The position numbers were made by a program, and so were the translations under genes. Source: Promethearchaeota archaeon (GTDB taxonomy: Archaea > Asgardarchaeota > Lokiarchaeia > Sigyniarchaeales > SOKP01). From it: a stretch of DNA of 37,413 nucleotides. The notes beneath the pieces were generated by a model. The model searched no databases. It saw nothing but the letters and a program-made list of their open reading frames with translations, and was not told the origin of the DNA. The DNA lies in the NCBI GenBank assembly GCA_018238625.1, contig JABCSY010000034.1, forward strand, positions 1-37,413. Direction: 5' to 3'. Shown here in pieces: positions 9,686 through 17,828 of this stretch (the first letter of the stretch is position 1; the number at the start of each line of letters is the position of its first letter).

Positions 9686-11227
9686 TTAGTTCACCTCTGG
9701 TATCAAAAGAATAAAATTACTTCCTTTAGTATAATCTCCTTCGACCCTATCCTCTACCCAGATTTGTCCATTGTAGTTTTCAATTATTTTTTTGACAAGA
9801 GTTAAACCTAAACCTAACCCCATTTTATCTTTTTTTTCGTTATAACCTCTTTGAAAGACTTTTTCTTTCATTTCGGGTAGGATACCAATTCCGTTATCAA
9901 AAAATTCAAGTTTAAGATAATAAATTTCATTCTTAAAGACTTTAGAAATTTTTATTATAATCTCGATTAATGGATTTTGATTGTGTATTATCGCATTTAT
10001 CAATATATTTTCAAAAACAACTCGTAATAATTCATTAGTTTTAATGAATAACTTTTTGTAATCACACTGAATCTGAATAATTATTTTTTTCTTTTTGTAT
10101 ATTTTGATGAGATTGTTTTTTATTTCTTGTAAAACTTCAATTAACTCGATTTTATTTAGTATAAGTTTATGATCCTCAATTTCAGAAAGTTTTCTTATAT
10201 TAGATACTAAATTCGTACCTCTCTTGACTTGATCTCTTATTATCTCTAACAATTCATCATCATTTTCAAGATTTAAATCTCCCTGAACACTTAAAGTGAT
10301 TAACTCAACTGAAGATTGAATATTTTGAAAGATGTTGTTTATATCATGGGTGAAAATGTCTTTATAAAAATTAACATGATTATAAGCTTCACGATATTTT
10401 ATTTCAGATTGTTTTAGTTTTAGTTCTGTATTTTTTCTTTTTGTAATATCTTGTATTATAAATTGTATCACTGTTTCTTTCCCAATTTTTGATAAAGAGG
10501 CAGTAGCACTAACCCATAATTTATCTCCAATTGATCGATGTATTGGAAACTCAAATGTTAAAGATTTTTCATCTTTTGCTATTGTTTCAAGGATTTTTTC
10601 GAATAATAGAATATTGGGTTTATCTTTTTCGTGGTAACTCCAAAATTCATTAAAATTTTTTCCGATTATATCGTCTTCTAATGTGTGTTTCGATAAAAAC
10701 ATATTTGTAGCTTTATTGCAATCCAATAAATTTCCATCTAAATCAAAAATTCCTATGGAATAAGGAGAACTCTCAAATAAGTAACGATATCTTTTTTCTG
10801 ATTCTTTTAACAATTTTGCAGTTCTTAAGTTGTTTTTAACTTCTTCTTGTTTTGTAATATCTTCAGTAGATACTAAGATTATGTCTGGAGGAATATATTT
10901 ATAAATAACGTAGAGATTTCGAAACATTCCAGAAGTTTTGTAGAAATAACGCATCTCTTTAGATAAGTCTAATTTATTTTCAAAACAGTTAAAAACATCC
11001 TCTATAATATCTTGTCTTTTTTTATACAACTCTGTTAATTTTCGTCCTAAAAAACCCTCCATTTTTTCGTCGGCAAATAAATTTGCGGCTTGATTATAGT
11101 CTAATAATTCAAAATCTTTATCATGATATTTCCAAATATAAGTCGGAATCGGAATTGATTTAAAAAATGTCCTATATATTTCTGGAGTTCCATTTAATTT
11201 AGTATTTCTCGCACCATTTATCTTCAA
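9686..11227 (-). CDS. PAS-domain sensor histidine kinase (cytoplasmic)
   Basis: A 513-residue kinase with no transmembrane segment. Two PAS domains (about 15-120 and 145-265) precede the dimerisation helix, whose phosphoacceptor is H294 in FTHDINNIFQ. The ATPase domain shows an N box (ENILINAIIHN), G1 (FFDNGIGI) and G2 (GLGLGLTLVKKII). The second PAS contains the GNLLDCNKA stretch common in redox or ligand-sensing PAS domains, but no ligand residue can be named. TTG at 11227 is used as the start, without a clear SD. It forms an operon with the receiver at 9319. Two-component genes in archaea usually have bacterial ancestry. Confidence 0.93.
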   Translation of the reverse strand: MKINGARNTKLNGTPEIYRTFFKSIPIPTYIWKYHDKDFELLDYNQAANLFADEKMEGFLGRKLTELYKKRQDIIEDVFNCFENKLDLSKEMRYFYKTSGMFRNLYVIYKYIPPDIILVSTEDITKQEEVKNNLRTAKLLKESEKRYRYLFESSPYSIGIFDLDGNLLDCNKATNMFLSKHTLEDDIIGKNFNEFWSYHEKDKPNILLFEKILETIAKDEKSLTFEFPIHRSIGDKLWVSATASLSKIGKETVIQFIIQDITKRKNTELKLKQSEIKYREAYNHVNFYKDIFTHDINNIFQNIQSSVELITLSVQGDLNLENDDELLEIIRDQVKRGTNLVSNIRKLSEIEDHKLILNKIELIEVLQEIKNNLIKIYKKKKIIIQIQCDYKKLFIKTNELLRVVFENILINAIIHNQNPLIEIIIKISKVFKNEIYYLKLEFFDNGIGILPEMKEKVFQRGYNEKKDKMGLGLGLTLVKKIIENYNGQIWVEDRVEGDYTKGSNFILLIPEVN

Positions 11228-11380
11228 AGGTCATCAGCTTATAGAAATTACTTCTAAATCAATAAAACGATAACATTTTTACTTGAGTAAGTTATCAAAA
11301 TATTAGATAAAATATGGTTTATTTAACAATTCGCATTACAAATTTTTGTTTAAAAATTTATAAAAAAAAAAAATTACTAT

Positions 11381-11668
11381 TCTTCCATTTCTTTTAGTTT
11401 CTAATTGAGAACTCTTCAGGATCGTTTAGTTCTATCGTTAAATCGAATAGCTTTAAATTAAGCTAGCTACTCTGTTGATTTCAGCATGTAGTTGAATTAC
11501 AGAAAATGGTTTTTCGATAAAGGAAATAGCACCTATTTCAAGCGCTTGTTCTTTAATTGAATTATCTGCGCTAGTAAAAATAACTTTAATGCGACTATTA
11601 TATTTCATCAATTCAATGGTCGCTTCAATTCCGTTTTTAACTGGCATTCTATGGTCCATTAAAATTAA
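11381..11668 (-). pseudogene. Chimeric scar: 3' half of a receiver joined to a fragment of the pseudo-ABC gene
   Basis: Bases 11441-11668 match the 3' half of the intact receiver gene (9308-9536) at roughly 80% identity and still read MDHRMPVKNGIE through EKPFSVIQLHAE. The acidic pair and first 50 residues are missing, and an in-frame TAA sits eight codons upstream of that ATG. The conserved Lys is kept. Directly at its end, 11381-11440 matches an internal piece of the ABC-like gene (about 13118-13178), with one long nearly perfect block (AACTCTTCAGGATCGTTTAG). The two parents are more than 3 kb apart. This is a recombination or duplication remnant, not a working regulator; a short 68-residue product cannot be fully excluded. 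Confidence 0.8.
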
Positions 11669-11713
11669 TAATTTCGGAATTAAATTATAAATTCAGCAAA
11701 GTTATAGAGAATA

Positions 11714-12037
11714 ATGAAAGTAAAAAAAATAGTAATTTTTATGAATGGGAATAATAGGAATAGGTCCATAGGTATAAAAGAATTAGTGAAAATCCCAGGG
11801 GTGGGTAAAGTTATAGCAAATGGTCTATGGAACATTGGCATTACTTCTATAGAAGAATTAAAAGATAAAAATCCTGAAAAACTTTACGAAAAAGTTTGTG
11901 CGTTTAAAGGAGAAAGGATTGACAAATGCGTGTTATATGTCTATAGATGCGCTGTTTATTACGCTTCAAACGATATTCACGATTCGGAATTGCTAAAATG
12001 GTGGAATTGGAAAGATTTAGAAAAAAATAAGAAATAA
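11714..12037 (+). CDS. Cdd1-like helix-hairpin-helix protein
   Basis: A 107-residue protein that fits the 'pathogenicity locus' Cdd1 family, which is built on a helix-hairpin-helix. The hairpin is KIPGVGKVIANGLWNIGI, followed by the conserved EELKDKNPEKLYEKV, CVLYVYRCAVYYAS and LKWWNWKD segments. HhH motifs bind DNA backbones non-specifically; the family's role is not established. It is the only plus-strand gene between 9.1 and 22 kb and sits right beside the chimeric scar, so it may have arrived with that rearrangement. The start could also be ATG at 11741, which would remove nine residues. Confidence 0.85.
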   Translation: MKVKKIVIFMNGNNRNRSIGIKELVKIPGVGKVIANGLWNIGITSIEELKDKNPEKLYEKVCAFKGERIDKCVLYVYRCAVYYASNDIHDSELLKWWNWKDLEKNKK

Positions 12038-12094
12038 AATTCGCTCCTAAAAATTAAAAGAAGAAGTATGAAGAAAAAACTTATTTTTACATTA

Positions 12095-12904
12095 TCAATC
12101 TTTTTTTAAAAACCTTTTTGAAGAGAATCTTATGCCGAAAAACAAGAAAAACAAAGAGAAGATCAATGTTAACGGTAAATGTCCAATAACAATGTAGGCA
12201 AAAGCGGGTTCTGATGAGTAGGCAAATAATACAATTGTTACAACTAAATGAATGATAGAGTTCGCAATGGCAACTCTTCGATTTGGAGATAAAATACCAA
12301 AAAGAAAATTGGGAAATAAAAATAAAATCATAATATTTCCAGTTGATAGCAGAATCATAGCCGGAAAAAATCTTGTGAACAGCTCATCACCATATAGATA
12401 TTGAGTTAGGTTAAAAGCCTCAAAAAGAAAAAGAGTAGCATAAATACTGAGTAAAATTAAAGGGTACATAAGCGATCCGTTAATTAACCACGATATTACC
12501 ACTCTAATTATGGGTGTGCTTATAATTTTTCCTTTTAGATTGCTTTGAATGTTTTTTTCCATTTCTTCTTGAATGATTTTTTCTGTGTCGTAATCAGGTG
12601 AATAGGAATCGATAAATTCTTGTAAAATATTTTTCAAAATGTTAGAGACCAATTCGTTGTTATCGTTTGAACTCACGATCGCGGCTCCGAGTAACCGTTC
12701 GTCTTGTTTTGAGACGATGATAAGTTTATTGTTTTCCCCAAGATCAACGTTTTTAACTGCCGTACCTAAGGCTTCCCTACTAAAGTTAGTGATAGATGTG
12801 AAAAACCCTATTAATAAATTATCGTCGTACTTTTGTTCTCTCTCAAAAGATTTGGAATATAATAAAATTCCTTTATTATCCATGATATATAGATTTTTTA
12901 ACAT
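12095..12904 (-). CDS. Longin-like domain protein with about four membrane helices
   Basis: Read from ATG at 12904 (SD AGAGGAG, five bases upstream) rather than GTG at 12910, which overlaps the SD. Residues 1-105 have the strand-strand-helix-strand-strand-helix order of a longin/roadblock-like fold (LKNLYIMDNKGILLYSK, then DDNLLIGFFTSITNF, then KLIIVSKQDERLLGAAIV). Longin domains occur in eukaryotic trafficking proteins and in Asgard archaea, often with small GTPases. After a charged linker come about four hydrophobic segments (roughly 140-165, 182-206, 215-232, 236-262) and a basic tail. The longin domain should therefore face the cytoplasm. It is the last gene of the ABC operon, 33 bases after the pseudo-ABC gene, which suggests it is a membrane component or regulator of that complex. 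The fold is inferred from pattern only. Confidence 0.7.
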   Translation of the reverse strand: MLKNLYIMDNKGILLYSKSFEREQKYDDNLLIGFFTSITNFSREALGTAVKNVDLGENNKLIIVSKQDERLLGAAIVSSNDNNELVSNILKNILQEFIDSYSPDYDTEKIIQEEMEKNIQSNLKGKIISTPIIRVVISWLINGSLMYPLILLSIYATLFLFEAFNLTQYLYGDELFTRFFPAMILLSTGNIMILFLFPNFLFGILSPNRRVAIANSIIHLVVTIVLFAYSSEPAFAYIVIGHLPLTLIFSLFFLFFGIRFSSKRFLKKD

Positions 12905-12943
12905 ACTCACTCCTCTTGTTTTGTCATAATTTAGTTTTAAATT

Positions 12944-14647
12944 TTATTTATTTTCAACAAATTCTAAATATTCTCCAATGGAGGCATTAGATTTTTTAAA
13001 ACATTGTAATTGTGGACCAAATAATTCTGTTATCCTTACAATTACGTTATTTGTATTCGATTTAAGAAAAATCTTATATTTTTCATTCTTTCTTTCTTCG
13101 ATTATTACTTCAATTTCTTCTATTTCTTCTAGTTTTCTAATTAAGAACTCTTCAGGATCGTTTAGTTCTATCGTTACAATCTCGCCATATTGAGGCAGTT
13201 CTTTAATATAATCCTTAAAAGATCCTATTTTTGATGCTGTTTTGGTGATCGTTAAAATTTGGTCGCAATTTGATGCGATCTCCTCAGATCCATGGAAAAT
13301 CATAATCACATGAAATTCTTGCTTAATTTTATCCATGTAATTGTTAAATTTTTCGTATTCTAATTTTCCTAAAATTCCATAAGGTATTGAAAACATTATA
13401 ATCGTTGGTGCTTGGATTAAAGCGCGTGCTATTGAGAAAAGCAGGTATTCTAAAGGTGTTAACTCTGAGAACTTCTTATTTTTCTTATTTAGCATCCCAG
13501 TTACTTCCAAAACATTTTTTAGGAACTGTTTTTTACGATTGAATTTGTAAATTGTATCCGAAACTAAATCTTCAATAATTTCATCTATACTTTGACCTAA
13601 TCCAGCATTTTTTAAAATTGCGTTGAATTCATTCTTTCTCCCTTTATATATCTTATTCAAGTTTATCTTGTATTGAATTGCTTTCTTTACCTTCATATTT
13701 GTTATTACTGAGTTGTAAGCAGGAGGTAAAAGAAAAATTTTCTCTTTTTCTTTTTTTGATAACGATTTTATGGGATTTCCGAAAATTTCTATTGACCCTG
13801 AAAAATCTAGTTGCGAGCCTGCTATGGTCTCAAACAGATTCAATAAGTCTAATCTATGATCCACATTATTTAAATACTCTTCGTCGTACATAATGCCAAT
13901 AGACTTTCCTCTATGAATCTTAAAAGAAAGATTATTAATTGCTTCTCCCACTGACACGTCATTAAGAATTAAATATTGAGAATTTTCTTTTAAAGGTTCG
14001 AGATTGGCCTGTTTTGAAATAATTTCACAGATTTTTTCAATTATTTCAAGAACATGCGGAGGATTTTCTATATCCCAGTTTCTTATAATCTCTTCTTGGT
14101 TAAACTTTTTTTCAGTAATAATCCTTGACAAAGATCTTGAAAATGAAAAGGAAGGTAAAATTGGGTATTTTTCAAATTTAATTTTTAATTTGGTAGCGAA
14201 ATTGGGATAAGAGATTCGAATCTCTCTATAGTATGGGTTATTTCTTATTTGATAATTTTCAAACTTATTATCAATTAGTTCAACCTCATAGTTCAAAATT
14301 TCTAAGCGTTTTTGAAATTCTTGCCTAAAGAGGCTCCTCATGCGCCGAATAATTTTCATTGGATTAATAAAACCATCTTTATCGAAGCTTGGATTAAATA
14401 TAATCTCACTGAAATCAATCTCATCTTCAATAGGAGTATAAATCTTTAATAATGGAGCTCCTTTCTCCAAGACATCGCTATTAGTAAAAAATAATATTTC
14501 AATAAACGACCTTTTATAAATTAAATCAATAATAGAAGCAATCCCAAAAGTATCTTCTCTATAAGTCATCCAAAAACGTTTAGAAAGCCGGATTGCGCCC
14601 AAGATTTTTAATCTTAATCGTTCTAATTCTATTTCTCTATTCTTCAA
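12944..14647 (-). CDS. Catalytically dead ABC-ATPase-like protein with RWD/UBC-like N-terminus
   Basis: TTG at 14647 is preferred over TTG at 14662 because GAGGTG (14656-14661) is correctly spaced for it; the gene then overlaps its upstream neighbour by 11 bases. Residues about 225-567 follow an ABC ATPase plus the C-terminal domain shared with the two real ATPases of the operon, but the active site is gone. The Walker A region (about 249-272) lacks GxxGxGK, the signature is LTPLE (396-400), and Walker B reads MFSIPYG where LDEPT is expected. Only the switch His (H452 in IFHGSEE) survives. The first 215 residues resemble RWD/UBC folds: IIFNPSFDKDGFI, then LKIKFEKYPILPSFSFS and a final NWDIENPPHVLEIIEKI helix, matching the YPxxPP and closing-helix pattern; no E2-type catalytic Cys is at the expected place. 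Probably a structural NBD partner. The RWD/UBC call is an inference. Confidence 0.72.
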   Translation of the reverse strand: MKNREIELERLRLKILGAIRLSKRFWMTYREDTFGIASIIDLIYKRSFIEILFFTNSDVLEKGAPLLKIYTPIEDEIDFSEIIFNPSFDKDGFINPMKIIRRMRSLFRQEFQKRLEILNYEVELIDNKFENYQIRNNPYYREIRISYPNFATKLKIKFEKYPILPSFSFSRSLSRIITEKKFNQEEIIRNWDIENPPHVLEIIEKICEIISKQANLEPLKENSQYLILNDVSVGEAINNLSFKIHRGKSIGIMYDEEYLNNVDHRLDLLNLFETIAGSQLDFSGSIEIFGNPIKSLSKKEKEKIFLLPPAYNSVITNMKVKKAIQYKINLNKIYKGRKNEFNAILKNAGLGQSIDEIIEDLVSDTIYKFNRKKQFLKNVLEVTGMLNKKNKKFSELTPLEYLLFSIARALIQAPTIIMFSIPYGILGKLEYEKFNNYMDKIKQEFHVIMIFHGSEEIASNCDQILTITKTASKIGSFKDYIKELPQYGEIVTIELNDPEEFLIRKLEEIEEIEVIIEERKNEKYKIFLKSNTNNVIVRITELFGPQLQCFKKSNASIGEYLEFVENK

Positions 14648-17600
14648 TTTTAGGCACCTCAATTAATTTGTATCTGAAGAATTGTTCCATTTTAGAATCG
14701 ATTTGCTTTATTTCTTGGATGGAATCTTTACCAATTTCACTTTCGATTTTTTCAATTAGTTCTTTTACGTTTAATTCTGTAAATAACGAATAATCAGTTC
14801 CCGCTTTATTTTCAAGAACGTTTTCTATGCCATCTATAGATTCGAGCGTTTCAATTACGTTTTCTTTTAGCTCGGTAAAACATACTTCTACAGAGCGTCC
14901 TTTTCCTGGTAATTGGGCTAATAGATATTTTGGTTTCCCGAAGTCTATAACACCGCGATTTCTGCCGAAAATAGCAACACGATGGCAGAAGCGTGATTCT
15001 TCGGGGTAATGAGTTATTACAATTAGAGTAGTTCCAAATTGCTCGTTGATTTTTGTAAGGGCTAGCCATAAATTTTCGCGTATGATAGGATCTAATCCTG
15101 AAGTAGGTTCGTCTAAAATAAGAAAGATTGGGGAGTGAATTAGCCCGATTGCAATGCTTACCCTTCTTTTTTGACCCCCCGAAAGGTTTCTCACGAATTC
15201 ATCCATTTTATCTTCAATTTCAAGATTACGCAAAAGTCTCCTAGATCTACTTATTATTTCTTGTTCCGTTAACCCATATTGATTTCCAAAATACAATAAG
15301 TTTTCAAAAACAGTAAAATTATGATAGATTTTCCCTAGATCTTGGGGTACATAGCCATATATGGGTCTAATCTTTTTAGAATTTTTTTTATTAATGTTCA
15401 TTCCATAAATTTTACAAAACCCCGTAATTTTTCTCATTCCCAGCAACCCTTTTACAAAAGTTGACTTTCCTGCCCCACTTTCCCCTAAGATTCCTAATAT
15501 TTGACCATGTTCTATTTTCATTGACACAGAGTCAACAATCAATCTTCCTCCAGCATATACGCTAAAATTTTCGCAATCGATTGCTGGAAATCTTTGTAAA
15601 TAGGATTGTGTAATTCTTCCACCAAGACCTAATTTTTCTTTAATTCTTTTCAATAACGCGAGTCTTTTGCGAATTTTTAAAAATATAAATAGACCAATAA
15701 ACCCAGCTTCAGTAAGTAAGATATAAATTAATAATTGGTTCCAAGGTTTTGAATCAAAACTCTGGTCATATTTTAATTCGTCTATAATTATAATTCCATA
15801 GGGCGAATTTCGTAAATCAGCTCCAAAATCAGGGGTATCCCCTATTCCTCCCGTATTGGTGCTTATACATCCCGAAAACCAGACTAAAGCTTCTTGAATG
15901 TTATCAGGTTGAAAGTTGTAGTCGTAAAGCGCCTTAGAAGCGAGATAGGTCACTAAAAAAGATGAAGGTAAATCTAAAAATACCCCCATCATGGGTAGAA
16001 GGGAAAAACTTCCATCGGAAGTTTGCGAAAGCTTTAAAAAATCAATTGCGGTCATTTTAGACATTGGACCGTTAACAAAACCCTCGTAAAAGATTTGCAA
16101 ACCGTAATATGTAGAAATAACGTCGCTATGAAATCCCATAACGATTGAAAATCCTCCATCAGCGTTTTGGCACGACCTTACCCAATGAGAAAGATTATTA
16201 TAATGAATCCGATCTAACCCATTAATTAATTTTAGAGAAATTAAAGCCCAATATGTACTTTCTACAGTGGAAACATTTGTATTGATTAAATTAGTAAAAA
16301 TCATAGAATAAGACCCAAAAAGAGATAATAAATAATCGATATCGTTTCCAACTCTGAAACCTCCATCAGGATTTTGCAAGTTAGATAAGAAGTTTTTTGT
16401 CAAATTTAAGGTATTTGGAAGAAACCAAGGTTGATTTGCGGGATTATTTGCGGGATTAAGCATTTGAAATAGTTTTAATCCACAATACGTAGCAAAAAGA
16501 GTTGCTTCTTGACCTGGTTGCGAACCAAACCCTCCATCGTGAATATTATAACATGTATTTGTAAAATATAAGATATTGTTTTTTATGTATTGAAATTGCG
16601 CGGTCTGTATTGAATCGAGATACCCCATGCTAAAATAAGTTAAAATTCCAAAATAATTAGTTTCAATTGTTATTTGCCCAAATAGAGCGTTTTTTGCTTG
16701 GAAAAAGTGTAGCCATTCATAGTAATTAATTTTAATTTGTTTTATAGCCTCAATTACTTCTTGAGTAAGAATTAACTGACTTTCTAAAATTCTAATTGAT
16801 TTCATTGCCGCCCAACCAGATGTGAAATCAGATTTAGTTACATTTGGATGAAAACCAAATCCTCCATCATTATTTGAACAATTCAAGATAAATTCTAAAG
16901 TTTTAGAGGCATTTATTAAAGGAAGCTCTAATAAATCTAGCGAAGAAATAGCGTAATAAGTTGATTGGACATCAGTAATACCTGCTAAAATGTTACTATA
17001 GCCACCATCGAATGGGTTATGCAATGAGTTAAAATAAGCTCCAATGGCTATTACTTCACCTAAATTATAAGACATATTCATTCCTAGAAAAGCTCTTACA
17101 CCATAGAAGGTCGTTTCTGGATTTGAAACTAAAGAGTTATTTGTTATTCGATAACTACCTCCAAACCATGTAGAATTAATAAATTCTTCAATATTTTGAT
17201 TAAGAAGTAAAGAACTCTCTGATAAACTATATGCGAGTTCAATCGCACAGAATGTAGAAATAATGTCAGAATCGTTTAAAAATGGCATAATCTTAAATCC
17301 CCATCCGCCTCCGTTTAAAGATTTTACTAAATAGTTAGCAATATTATTCGTTTCTCCTAGATTTATCTTGCGTTCAAGATACGATTTATTGGTTATTTCT
17401 AAAGTTTCGATTGCTTCATAGGTTGAAAACATATTTCCAAATTCTGCTATATCTGAATAAGACCCATCCACATTTTGTTTTTCAAAGATATAATCAAAAA
17501 AGAAATTGCGGAAAAAAGCTTCAATGTTTAGATTATTATTAGGATTTATTAATTCAGGAGCATTAATATTTGAAAATGTGAAATTAATAGAATCGATAGC

Positions 17601-17828
17601 TCTAAAATTTGAATCAATATCGGGTTCTATAAACAATCCTACATCGTTATGGTGAGTGCTTGTAAAAGAAGTTGCCATATTTTTAATTTGTTCTGCATTT
17701 TTTTCGTCAATATAATAAGTCCAATGAACATTTACTAAAACCAAAGTTGTAATTGGAGTTCCGATAAGAATACAGACTATAATAAAATTTTTTAGTCTTT
17801 TTTCGTTTTTCCGACTTAATTTTAAGAT
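14637..17828 (-). CDS. Extracytoplasmic prenyltransferase-like toroid fused via TM to ABC ATPase
   Basis: About 1,063 residues from a proposed ATC start at 17828; the first standard start in the frame (TTG, 17744) would cut off a clear membrane anchor. Order: basic N-terminus (SRKNEKRLKN), TM at about 16-35, a toroid of roughly nine repeats (about 60-680) with turns such as NGGGWGF, DGGYSN, NDGGFGF, HDGGFGS, PDGGFRV and ADGGFSI, a second TM (about 699-720) followed by KIRKRLALLKR, then an ABC ATPase. The ATPase is intact: GESGAGKST (K788), signature LSGGQKRR, Walker B FLILDEPTSG and switch His in VITHYPEE. Topology puts the toroid, rich in Asn-X-Ser/Thr sites, outside and the ATPase inside. 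Known toroids bind isoprenoid or lipid chains or peptides; the ligand here is unknown. It overlaps the preceding ATPase gene by 7 bases. I know of no standard ABC family with this architecture. Confidence 0.82.
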   Translation of the reverse strand: MLKLSRKNEKRLKNFIIVCILIGTPITTLVLVNVHWTYYIDEKNAEQIKNMATSFTSTHHNDVGLFIEPDIDSNFRAIDSINFTFSNINAPELINPNNNLNIEAFFRNFFFDYIFEKQNVDGSYSDIAEFGNMFSTYEAIETLEITNKSYLERKINLGETNNIANYLVKSLNGGGWGFKIMPFLNDSDIISTFCAIELAYSLSESSLLLNQNIEEFINSTWFGGSYRITNNSLVSNPETTFYGVRAFLGMNMSYNLGEVIAIGAYFNSLHNPFDGGYSNILAGITDVQSTYYAISSLDLLELPLINASKTLEFILNCSNNDGGFGFHPNVTKSDFTSGWAAMKSIRILESQLILTQEVIEAIKQIKINYYEWLHFFQAKNALFGQITIETNYFGILTYFSMGYLDSIQTAQFQYIKNNILYFTNTCYNIHDGGFGSQPGQEATLFATYCGLKLFQMLNPANNPANQPWFLPNTLNLTKNFLSNLQNPDGGFRVGNDIDYLLSLFGSYSMIFTNLINTNVSTVESTYWALISLKLINGLDRIHYNNLSHWVRSCQNADGGFSIVMGFHSDVISTYYGLQIFYEGFVNGPMSKMTAIDFLKLSQTSDGSFSLLPMMGVFLDLPSSFLVTYLASKALYDYNFQPDNIQEALVWFSGCISTNTGGIGDTPDFGADLRNSPYGIIIIDELKYDQSFDSKPWNQLLIYILLTEAGFIGLFIFLKIRKRLALLKRIKEKLGLGGRITQSYLQRFPAIDCENFSVYAGGRLIVDSVSMKIEHGQILGILGESGAGKSTFVKGLLGMRKITGFCKIYGMNINKKNSKKIRPIYGYVPQDLGKIYHNFTVFENLLYFGNQYGLTEQEIISRSRRLLRNLEIEDKMDEFVRNLSGGQKRRVSIAIGLIHSPIFLILDEPTSGLDPIIRENLWLALTKINEQFGTTLIVITHYPEESRFCHRVAIFGRNRGVIDFGKPKYLLAQLPGKGRSVEVCFTELKENVIETLESIDGIENVLENKAGTDYSLFTELNVKELIEKIESEIGKDSIQEIKQIDSKMEQFFRYKLIEVPKIEE

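Noticed and set aside
11283..11297. Short palindrome TTACT-TG-AGTAA upstream of the histidine kinase
   Set aside because: Arms are only five bases and AT-rich; expected by chance in such DNA.
11453..11659. 68-residue receiver-like frame as a functional gene
   Set aside because: It lacks the acidic pair and the first half of the fold, and an in-frame stop lies just upstream; it is treated as part of the chimeric pseudogene.
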